Part shown: positions 13,903 through 21,366 of the stretch, one piece after another
Layout of the letters: each line of letters begins with the position of its first letter
How positions within the stretch are numbered: the stretch's first letter is position 1
Virus record (IMG/VR): IMGVR_UViG_3300022074_000389
Coordinates: 1 to 23,348 of that record
From: a virus
Reading direction: 5' to 3' (one strand)
DNA: 23,348 nt
The notes under the pieces: generated by a model
The model's database searches: none
Told to the model about the DNA's origin: nothing
What the model saw: the letters and a program-made list of their open reading frames with translations, nothing else
Translations under genes and position numbers: made by a program

Positions 13903-14175
13903 TCAGACGGAAACGTTGATCCAACTGGTCCCATCGTAGATATACAGATTACCCGCGACATTATTCAGCCACATTTTCCCGGGGATGGGATTGGTAGGAG
14001 CTGCCGTACCAATAAAGATGCCGCCCACCTGCACGATCGCGCCGTCTGAGTCTTTGACTTGCAGGTAAGGTCCTGATTCGTGATAGTTGACAGCTATCTC
14101 CGAATGTTCGATTTGATTGGAGCGGACGTTCTTGTACTGGACGCTCGAAGACTTGTGAATCAGCTTGGCGGCCAT
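13903..14175 (-). CDS. 90-aa protein paralogous to the fibre's N-terminal domain
   Basis: The first 88 residues align without gaps to residues 1-88 of the collagen-like fibre with 47 identities (53%). Shared phrases include KLIHK, EIAVN, GPYLQVK, VGGI and APTNP. The protein stops where the fibre continues into its shaft. It is therefore a stand-alone copy of the attachment-type domain, lying just upstream in the same leftward unit (26-base gap). It could cap or compete for the virion socket, mix into the fibre base, or be the remnant of a second fibre gene that lost its shaft. ATG 14175 has no clear Shine-Dalgarno. Confidence 0.88.
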   Translation of the reverse strand: MAAKLIHKSSSVQYKNVRSNQIEHSEIAVNYHESGPYLQVKDSDGAIVQVGGIFIGTAAPTNPIPGKMWLNNVAGNLYIYDGTSWINVSV

Positions 14176-14221
14176 TGCTATTTAGCGAAGAACACCCGCA
14201 TCCGGGGTACTTAAAGTCTAG

Positions 14222-14407
14222 TTAGATGGTCCAAGGCATAGATGTTCCTTGGTCTTCCCACTCTTCAGTGGTGGCGTTGAATTTGTACCACCTGTCTGAG
14301 GTGAAACGGATAGCACCATCCTCGTCTAAGCCGACGTTGCCGACCTCGTCATAGCTTGAATGCTCGTCCCAAGTCTCGGCAACAGGAATAGGAGTTGTTC
14401 TTGGCAT
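14222..14407 (-). CDS. 61-aa small fibre-associated protein
   Basis: A 61-residue protein, MPRTTPIPVAETWDEHSS at the start, then DEDGAIRFTSDRWYKFNATTEEWEDQ. Its ATG overlaps the stop of the 1681-aa fibre gene as TGATG, so translation is coupled. The alternating aromatic and polar residues (RWYKFNATTEEW) resemble the short strand motifs also seen around [17 protein letters not shown] in the neighbouring fibre N-terminus. A minor structural or assembly role in the fibre complex is inferred from position only. Confidence 0.72.
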   Translation of the reverse strand: MPRTTPIPVAETWDEHSSYDEVGNVGLDEDGAIRFTSDRWYKFNATTEEWEDQGTSMPWTI

Positions 14408-17400
14408 CAGCCCAAAATGATGTTATTTGAACTATAGGGACCCGCGTTGTTAGAAAGGCCACTGGCACTGTGTCCGAAGTCAATACCAGGTTTGACCAGA
14501 ACATACTTGAGGTTGAGGTTGTAAAGCTCAGATCCCGCTACGGTGAAAAGCCATCCCGGGCTGAAAATTGGATGACGGATTGCAGTTCCTGGGTTCGTGA
14601 TATTGCCGGTAATAGTGACGTACTTACCCACTCCGTTTCGCCTGAATAAGAAACCGCGAGTTGATTCCCAATCCCAGTTCGTTCCGGCGATGACTGAGCT
14701 GTTGGGTGAACCAGCATCACCTCCGAGTCTTTCCGCCGCGGTAGTGTCTAACAACGTCAGACCCATCTGTCTGTATGACGAGTCTGTAGTTCCGCGCCTT
14801 TTGCGATAAAGCCCAAAGAATCCAGCAACACCAGACGTTTTGTAGACCCTAGAGACCCGATGATCAGTGAAGTTGTGCCTATCGACGCGCCGACCCTTTG
14901 CACCGTTCCCATAAATCGCAGCAAAGGCAGGCCCCTGCTTGTGCATTTCAACGTCATTTGAGTCGAATGTTCCTCCTCTAGAGTCACGTTCATCTTTTGC
15001 TCGATCAGCGAGAGCCATATACCGGTAGTTGGAATTCAGAAGGTGGATGTTATTGCCGACCAGATTGCGATCAAAATCACTGCCTGCATCAACGATCGCG
15101 TGACCGTGCCCAAACTTGGTCGTCGCGACTGCGTTGGGTGAACGGTCGTTGATGGAAATGAGATAGTTGCTGAAACCAAAGAAGCTGAAGTTGTTATTAC
15201 CACTCCACGTCAAACTGCCACCACTGTTGCCGGCAAATCCATTGTCGTCGAGCGTGTTGTTGCCGATCAGATAGAGACCAGCAGCGTGCAGGGTTGCGTT
15301 ATCGATGAAGTTGAACAGTGGCTGGTCGTCGCCTTGCCCTGAGTTTTTGTATGGCAAGTTTGTGGCAGAGATTGCCAGATCTCTGACTGACAGCAAGTTC
15401 TGGAACCGGAAGGCTGAGTTCGAGCTGATCTGGCGCAGGTTGGTGACAGACAACTGCTGGCAGAGTTGGTAAACCCATGCGTTCAACACTTTCCGCCGAT
15501 CGGTTTGCGAACGGATCAGTTGAACCCCTGAGTCAGTCAGTCCGAAATGGCTATTGGGCACATAGATCTTGTCTGTGTTATCGCGGTTCCCTTGTGCCAT
15601 TTCACAAGTAGTGGATGCACCCCAGATGTGCATACCCACGATGTAGGACGGGTTACGGAAGACGAAGCTTGTGCTGCGGAAATTGACCGATGCAAACGTG
15701 CCCCCATTCCGCAGATCTACGGTGACTCGAGTGATGAAACACGGTGCAAGAGTTGAGTCTTTGAAGGTTTCCTCTAACGTTCCGCCGGATCCAACATCGT
15801 TGTTTCCTCCAGAAAGACTGTCAGTCGCGAGCTTGTTCAAACCACCGCCACTGGTGCTTCCGTTGCCGTTATCCGTTGAGCCGTCCCATCCGACGCCTCT
15901 GCCGTCGTTCCAATCACCGGAAGAAATGGTGTCGGCCATGAATTTGTGAGCACCACCGCCTCGCGTATCTGAGGTGACTTGGTTCAACTCAAATTTGTAG
16001 CCCTGCAGCAGAACCGGATGGGTAAAGGTGTGGGTGGTGCAGTCGTCGCTATAGACACCAGTGCCCAGGAAGTAATTGACGCGGGTGGTGGTTGCGACAG
16101 CCAAGTTGGCAAATTGAATCGCCAAAGTCAGCGTTGGGCAGGCGTATTCAGGACTTAGTGGCGGCTGGCTAATCAGCGTGTTGATGTCAGCGTTGTGGTT
16201 GACGCTCTCATTGTTCAGAGAATCAACAGCTGACATGTCAGCGGGTTCAACAGCTCTTGGATTCACGAAAATGTTGACGGACCCTGAGGTGACTCCGAGC
16301 AGCCCGTTCTTGCCTTTCCAAAGATCAATCCATGCCGGCGTGACGAAATGCGGGCCGCTGTAACCCTTGTTTGACGCCAGAGGAGAGGAGCCGTTTACAG
16401 CTGTGCCCTCTTCGTTATTGGTGTCAAAAGTTGCTGCTTCTGGGATGGGTGTCCCACCGCTGTGCATACCCGTAATCGCAGTAGCTGGTGCGATGTAGGC
16501 AAAACCCAGTCCGTTGCTTGGGGGGCGTGGGTTGTCGGTTTCGTGCTTGACGAATACCAGCGCCTGTTGATCCGATTGAATCGTGTCAGCTTTCAGCGTG
16601 CCTTCGACGGTTACATCACCGGGGAAGATCACGTTGTCCGTTGCTGAATCGTCTGAGCCCAGGCCTTCAGGCGAGAGCACTTCGCCGGTTTGCAGGTCCA
16701 CAAGGCCTGCAGCTGTAACTTGGAAGCCTTCTTCGTTGAAGCCGTTCAGATAGACACGTCCACCAGCACTATTAGTAAAGAAGAAGGTGAATTTATTACT
16801 CGCGGTCAGATCTTTTTGGTACTTAGGTAATGCTTTCGAGTAGTTATTTAGTCCGGCCCATTCAAAGGCATGACCAAACAATCTTATATTTGAAGGCCGG
16901 CGCATTGTCAGGGGCCAGTTATCCCAAGTGTTTGCAGCCCCAGTTGGGTTAGCAATACTGTCTAGTTGGGTTCCAGGATTCCGCTCACGCTCTGCAGTAT
17001 CTTTTGGTCGCAGGATTTTGTGAGCTGATACGTTCCCAAAACCAAGGCTTCTGAGAAGTGAATACAGGCCAAGGTAGTCGCTATTTGTGCGAAGTTGCCG
17101 GTAAAGTTGATCGTCTTGCCATAGGTCACTGTTTACATAGCCAAGGAAGGGATCTTCATTTGTGGGGTCTTTGTCACGGTCAAATACAATCGGTTTCTTC
17201 GTATTTTTGAAGAAGTCCTCCGGCGCATAATCGGAAGGCATGTGAACGTATGCCTGATCCCAATACTGAGTCTCAAACGTGGAAGTAGCGATATGCTCAA
17301 CGATGCACTTGTAGTGTTTGTTGAGATAACGGACTACGTCGCCAGGCCGGTAGTAGTTGTTGGTTGCGTGATAACCGGAGCGATATTCTCCTCTGTCATC

Positions 17401-19452
17401 CCAGTTATCAGACGCCGCTGCTCTGCGAATCTCAACTTTGTTGCGCCTGATAACACCTGAACCCTCAGGGGGCAGAACCGAAACCTTGCCGACGATGATT
17501 GGCTCATCAGCGTCGATGTATGTGTCTATCGACGTTTCTGTGATGTCAGTTTGAATGCCGTAGTCACGAACGATGTTTCGCGACTGCGTGCTGGTGTTGT
17601 TGCAGGTGATCGAATATGTCCGCTCTTCTAGGTTGCGAACGTCCCGAAGCCTTCTCACATAGGCACGCAATCCGGCAAGCGGTGGATAGACCCCACCCGG
17701 AGTAGGGCTGGGAGGTGTGCCGCCAACTGCAACAAAATCCATTGTGACATTGATTCTGTCGGGTGCGCTTGTCTCCCAGGCTGTGTTTGCTAGGGGTGCG
17801 TAGTAGTCAGGGCCGTTGGGGTTCTCGATCCAGATGTAACTGGTGCCACCGTAGTTATCGAGCGAGTAGCCGTTGTTGTCCAGAACTGCGGGCTTATTTA
17901 ACTCCGCACCGTCTAGCGGCACGGTCAGCTCAATAGTGGTTGCAGTGTTGCTTTGGTTGGCAACAATTTCACCAAGCTGGTAGGTGGCAAACTTATTGCG
18001 CAGTGGCGTAATGTCTCGCGCAACGTTAATAGTATGCAGAGACCAGTCGGTGTCTGTTGCATAAGTTTCGTTGTGAAATCCTTCTGCTAAAGAAGCGCAA
18101 CCTCCAAAGTTTGAGTTACTATTTGTAACAGTAAGTTCGCCCCCTGACTCTACCCAATGGTGAACCGATTGTCCGATAGCGAAGACACTTACTTCCTGAA
18201 TAATAGATTTATTTACGCAACGAATATGGAAGGTCCTGCGTGAAGTGTTTTGGCGCAGATTGTCCGGCTGTTCTGCGATATAAGTGCTGTAATTGTCGTG
18301 AGGGTTGCCGCTATCCGCCGTAATTTGTTGCCATGCGCCGGACACATAGCGCTCCCAGCAACGCATATCGCGCTGAAGTGCGATGGCTGTGTATTGCGCA
18401 ACCACCATAGATTTGAAGCCTTCGACATCATCGCCATTGGCGAAAATGCCGGACATTCCATACTTTGAGCGGATGGAACAGTTGTAGATATACGGGCTTG
18501 CTGATGACACGCCATCAGTGTCGATCGTCTGCGTGCCAGGGGCTGGAGCAGGTGCAACGATAATTACTTCGCTATCTCTTGTGCGAGTAAAGGTCGAACT
18601 AATGCCACCGTGTGCGCCGAAGCTGCTCAGGATCTTTTGATAGAAGGTGTCGGCCCTGGTACGTCCTGTGAACGAGAACGTGTCGAGCAGGTGGTGGGTC
18701 TTCTCGTAATCAAGCTTGTCAATGAAGGTGAAACCGTAGAAGAAGCCCGTTCCGGTAACGCGGAAGATCGGACGACGGTTTGAGTAGTCCTCTGCCTCAT
18801 CCAAAGGCAGGCTGTCGCCAGGCTGACCGGGGACATAGTTCGGGCGCAGGTTGCACTTCCGCAGGTCGATGCTGCAGAGGCTGCAACCTCTGGGCAGGAT
18901 GACACCACCATCGACGGCGTTGAACTTCGCTAAATCAGAATCAGTTGGCTCATAGCCATCAGGCCAAGTCGGGAAATCTCCGGATGTGTAGGCGATCCCT
19001 GGGTCATTGATGATCGTATGGACGCCAGGCGCAATGTTGATCGAAACCAGATCACCACACAGGTTCCCGGGCAGATTCAGGTAGTCCCTGCTGGTGATAA
19101 TTGCGGCTTCAATAACTGCACGGTTAATTGTCTTGAACGGCCGCGCCTCGGTATAGCCACACTCCAAGCGCTGCAGGCTGATCCGGCGCATCTTCTGCTC
19201 GAAGGTGCCGTCGTCAGCGGTGGCGTAATCACCAGTAACAAAAGTATCGCTGCCGATATACGGGTTGACATATAACTGGTACGGCGCAGTAAGGGGATCG
19301 TTGACAATGCTTCCGCTCTCTGCAATTTCAGCATTACCACCCAGCTGGCGGACAGCATCAGTCAGCGCATCAATCTGAGACCGAAAATGTCCCTGCGGTG
19401 TATCAATGTGGCCGAGCGAGTTGTTTTGACCAGCGCGGTTAATCTCAGTCAC
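14407..19452 (-). CDS. giant 1681-aa tail fibre/tailspike-like structural protein with beta-helix regions
   Basis: A GTG start (19452-19450) gives MTEINRAGQNNSLGHID. Near residues 80-170 is a pectin-lyase-like entry: LYVNPYIGSDTFVTGD, RPFKTINRAVIEAA and VSINIAPGVHTI, typical of parallel beta-helix proteins and, from memory, of large structural proteins in marine cyanophages. About residues 697-733 (YRPGDVVRYLNKHYKCIVEH...YWDQAY) look like a small carbohydrate-binding module of the GDVV-x-Y-x-x-x-x-Y-x-C type. A second helix-like region follows at about 1100-1500 (TLTLAIQFANLAVA, NYFLGTGVYSDD). It probably binds or degrades cell-surface polysaccharide during adsorption. No catalytic triad could be assigned by eye. 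It lies 12 bases after the 379-aa gene and is coupled to the 61-aa gene. Confidence 0.88.
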   Translation of the reverse strand: MTEINRAGQNNSLGHIDTPQGHFRSQIDALTDAVRQLGGNAEIAESGSIVNDPLTAPYQLYVNPYIGSDTFVTGDYATADDGTFEQKMRRISLQRLECGYTEARPFKTINRAVIEAAIITSRDYLNLPGNLCGDLVSINIAPGVHTIINDPGIAYTSGDFPTWPDGYEPTDSDLAKFNAVDGGVILPRGCSLCSIDLRKCNLRPNYVPGQPGDSLPLDEAEDYSNRRPIFRVTGTGFFYGFTFIDKLDYEKTHHLLDTFSFTGRTRADTFYQKILSSFGAHGGISSTFTRTRDSEVIIVAPAPAPGTQTIDTDGVSSASPYIYNCSIRSKYGMSGIFANGDDVEGFKSMVVAQYTAIALQRDMRCWERYVSGAWQQITADSGNPHDNYSTYIAEQPDNLRQNTSRRTFHIRCVNKSIIQEVSVFAIGQSVHHWVESGGELTVTNSNSNFGGCASLAEGFHNETYATDTDWSLHTINVARDITPLRNKFATYQLGEIVANQSNTATTIELTVPLDGAELNKPAVLDNNGYSLDNYGGTSYIWIENPNGPDYYAPLANTAWETSAPDRINVTMDFVAVGGTPPSPTPGGVYPPLAGLRAYVRRLRDVRNLEERTYSITCNNTSTQSRNIVRDYGIQTDITETSIDTYIDADEPIIVGKVSVLPPEGSGVIRRNKVEIRRAAASDNWDDRGEYRSGYHATNNYYRPGDVVRYLNKHYKCIVEHIATSTFETQYWDQAYVHMPSDYAPEDFFKNTKKPIVFDRDKDPTNEDPFLGYVNSDLWQDDQLYRQLRTNSDYLGLYSLLRSLGFGNVSAHKILRPKDTAERERNPGTQLDSIANPTGAANTWDNWPLTMRRPSNIRLFGHAFEWAGLNNYSKALPKYQKDLTASNKFTFFFTNSAGGRVYLNGFNEEGFQVTAAGLVDLQTGEVLSPEGLGSDDSATDNVIFPGDVTVEGTLKADTIQSDQQALVFVKHETDNPRPPSNGLGFAYIAPATAITGMHSGGTPIPEAATFDTNNEEGTAVNGSSPLASNKGYSGPHFVTPAWIDLWKGKNGLLGVTSGSVNIFVNPRAVEPADMSAVDSLNNESVNHNADINTLISQPPLSPEYACPTLTLAIQFANLAVATTTRVNYFLGTGVYSDDCTTHTFTHPVLLQGYKFELNQVTSDTRGGGAHKFMADTISSGDWNDGRGVGWDGSTDNGNGSTSGGGLNKLATDSLSGGNNDVGSGGTLEETFKDSTLAPCFITRVTVDLRNGGTFASVNFRSTSFVFRNPSYIVGMHIWGASTTCEMAQGNRDNTDKIYVPNSHFGLTDSGVQLIRSQTDRRKVLNAWVYQLCQQLSVTNLRQISSNSAFRFQNLLSVRDLAISATNLPYKNSGQGDDQPLFNFIDNATLHAAGLYLIGNNTLDDNGFAGNSGGSLTWSGNNNFSFFGFSNYLISINDRSPNAVATTKFGHGHAIVDAGSDFDRNLVGNNIHLLNSNYRYMALADRAKDERDSRGGTFDSNDVEMHKQGPAFAAIYGNGAKGRRVDRHNFTDHRVSRVYKTSGVAGFFGLYRKRRGTTDSSYRQMGLTLLDTTAAERLGGDAGSPNSSVIAGTNWDWESTRGFLFRRNGVGKYVTITGNITNPGTAIRHPIFSPGWLFTVAGSELYNLNLKYVLVKPGIDFGHSASGLSNNAGPYSSNNIILG

Positions 19453-19464
19453 TCGCCAACCTAC

Positions 19465-20604
19465 TTAGGACGTTTGTCTGAGTCTAATGTCTCCTGTAGT
19501 TACGAATCGTGCCGAGCCAGCTACTAAGTCTGTAGGTCGAACATTTACTGCTGTCTGCGTAACTAGCAGCTTGGCTGCATAGAACAAACCACCACCAATT
19601 CGATTGCGGCGCAGGTCAGGGTTCAGCTTCTCGTTCATCATCCAGAACTCAGCATCTGCTTCGCATCCCTTCTCTGTCATCAGCAGCAGCTGCATAAGAG
19701 CAAGAGCATTGTCGTCATCAACATCGAAGCATTCGCGGTCGATGTAATACTCCATTTGGCCACCGCCGTTGACCATTGCCTTAACTGCTGTGCCAAACCT
19801 TTCGCCAACGTTGCTGGTGTCAACTTGATCAGCCGCTAGCTCAAGATTCCACTCGCGGATTCCTGCGATGACTTGCCAACCGGGGAAGCCTGCCCCGACC
19901 CTGGGTTGCACGTCTGCGTTGTTGTAATCGCCTGTTCCTGCTACAGGTTTGTCGTAGGTCGGTTCGTGCTCGCAGATGCTTTCGTCTGTTGCATCGTCCT
20001 GAATATCGCTGAACCAGTAATCGCTTGTAGCCCCTGAGCAAGGCCCGTCGTAGCACTCCCAGAAAGCGTTTTGATAATCGACCGATCCGTAGGCGGTGAC
20101 GGTTACGTCTCCGTAGACGTTCGCGACTTCGACGCGATCCATGGGGGAACCGGTGAAGGCTTGGCATCTCGTTTCGTAGAAGCTCAGGAATCCAAACTGA
20201 TCTGCATGAACGAAGTAATCCTGCTCGCTGCAGTTCTCAGGGACTCCGCCGACAAGGTTCTTTGAATAGAACTTGGCGTCGTCTGCTGTGTTACCTGCTG
20301 GATATGCTTCCGTGCCGGTCTTGTAGTAACGATCGCTCTCGTTTAGGACGTGGTTCCGGTTTGGTCCCAGATACCACTTGCTTCCGGCGTAGACGCCAAA
20401 GCCACTGACCTTCCCGGGAATGCCGGACGTGTCGCAAACGTTGGGGAAGTCCTGCACCTGGACCCGGTCGCCATTCCACAACCAGTCGGGAGCACCTTTG
20501 ATCCGATCACAAAGGGTGTCTAGATAGCCCCCGTCTAGAACGACTGTCTTTTTGACGGGTAGGCGTTTGAGTTTTAGGCGTCCACCAGCTCCAAGAACAG
20601 CCAT
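19465..20604 (-). CDS. 379-aa tail structural protein with C-terminal tail-tube-like domain
   Basis: The N-terminal 230 residues are aromatic- and cysteine-containing (CYDGPCSGATSDYW, ENCSEQDYF, SICEHEP), with no recognised family. The C-terminal part (about 235-379) resembles the adjacent 129-aa protein in pattern: VIAGIREWNLELAADQVDTS corresponds to VVAKCRNWSLTISRNSVETT, followed by an LG or RFG turn, a G-x-x-x-x-x-Y strand, and an Asp-rich loop before a helix. This suggests a shared beta-sandwich of the tail-tube/tail-terminator superfold. The start overlaps the upstream stop (TGATG). It may sit near the tail tip, since it lies between the tail tip gene and the fibres. Confidence 0.75.
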   Translation of the reverse strand: MAVLGAGGRLKLKRLPVKKTVVLDGGYLDTLCDRIKGAPDWLWNGDRVQVQDFPNVCDTSGIPGKVSGFGVYAGSKWYLGPNRNHVLNESDRYYKTGTEAYPAGNTADDAKFYSKNLVGGVPENCSEQDYFVHADQFGFLSFYETRCQAFTGSPMDRVEVANVYGDVTVTAYGSVDYQNAFWECYDGPCSGATSDYWFSDIQDDATDESICEHEPTYDKPVAGTGDYNNADVQPRVGAGFPGWQVIAGIREWNLELAADQVDTSNVGERFGTAVKAMVNGGGQMEYYIDRECFDVDDDNALALMQLLLMTEKGCEADAEFWMMNEKLNPDLRRNRIGGGLFYAAKLLVTQTAVNVRPTDLVAGSARFVTTGDIRLRQTS

Positions 20605-20993
20605 CAGAAGATCATGTCGAAGGACCCGCTCAGCTGAAAGGCAATCTCACAAGCTTGCGCTTCTCCCACGGATACGCTCGGAGAGATTGAAGTAATAAAA
20701 CCATTGCCACCGACCTTCTGACCATTCACCTTATCCAGCACAAACTCAACCGATTCGCTGGTGTTACTCATGATGGTCTTCAGGAAGTTGACGGTATTGG
20801 TGTCGTCTGGGTCATAGAACAAGGAAGCACTGCCAGTAGCACCCTTAATCCCGGGGGTGTAGCTCCGATCATCGGCACCCAGAGTTGTTGTTTCTACGGA
20901 GTTCCGGCTGATTGTCAGCGACCAGTTCCTGCACTTCGCAACAACAGCACTGTTGTGCTTCAGTTGTCCGTCACTGCCAGTAAGAACGCCCAT
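20604..20993 (-). CDS. 129-aa tail-tube-like protein
   Basis: The pattern NWSLTISRNSVETTTLG (about residues 23-39), then GATGSASLFYDPDDTNTVNFLK and a late GEAQACEIAFQLSGSF strand, fits the small major tail (tube) proteins of long-tailed phages, which have a W-x-L strand, an E/D-V-T-T-L loop and a closing G-S-F motif. Length is typical for the compact members. It is coupled to both neighbours: one base after the 123-aa gene and overlapping the 379-aa start. Its position downstream of the tail tip gene is unusual for a main tube protein, so it might instead be a tube-fold tip or collar component. Confidence 0.72.
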   Translation of the reverse strand: MGVLTGSDGQLKHNSAVVAKCRNWSLTISRNSVETTTLGADDRSYTPGIKGATGSASLFYDPDDTNTVNFLKTIMSNTSESVEFVLDKVNGQKVGGNGFITSISPSVSVGEAQACEIAFQLSGSFDMIF

Positions 20994-20994
20994 T

Positions 20995-21366
20995 TCAGAC
21001 CTCCAAGGTTGCGATCAATCTGACGGACACTCTTGAAAGGCCGTTTTGGACAGTTTCGATTGATGGTGTTTCTGCCCATCTCCAGCTTAGGTAGTTTGGG
21101 AATATAGAAGAATCCATCCCGCTGAACATTGCGGTAGGCAAAACCAAAGTGTCGTTACCACCTTTCGCGTCTGTGTAGCAGTCCACAAGCTCATTTAACT
21201 GTGAATCAGTAAGTATGAATTCACAGTTCAGCTCTGCATCAAATGCCTTGCTACCAAAGAGACGAGTGAAGCCAGCACCGTTGATTGCATTGAATCTTTT
21301 GGTCGGGAACTGCCCAGGGTTATACCTGCGGCTGGTGGGTGAAATCTCAGGGAATAGAGTTGCCAT
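20995..21366 (-). CDS. 123-aa tail assembly/tip protein, family uncertain
   Basis: The protein begins MATLFPEISPTSRRYNPG and reads as strands and loops: FPTKRFNAINGAGFTRLFGS, FDAELNCEFILTDSQLNELVDCY, DTLVLPTAMFSGM, then YLSWRWAETPSIETVQNGLSRVSVRLIATLEV. The closing strands ending in L-I-A-T-L-E-V resemble small minor tail or tube-adjacent proteins of siphoviruses, but I cannot name the family. Its ATG overlaps the tail tip stop (TGATG at 21364-21368), so it is translated in coupling with it. The genomic setting makes a virion role likely. Confidence 0.75.
   Translation of the reverse strand: MATLFPEISPTSRRYNPGQFPTKRFNAINGAGFTRLFGSKAFDAELNCEFILTDSQLNELVDCYTDAKGGNDTLVLPTAMFSGMDSSIFPNYLSWRWAETPSIETVQNGLSRVSVRLIATLEV

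Noticed and set aside
14174-14187. TAAATA-like late promoter upstream of the 90-aa gene (GCTAAATAGC on the minus strand)
   Set aside because: A single short AT-rich match; there is no sign of a T4-type late sigma factor in the window and no second copy ahead of other tail genes was found.
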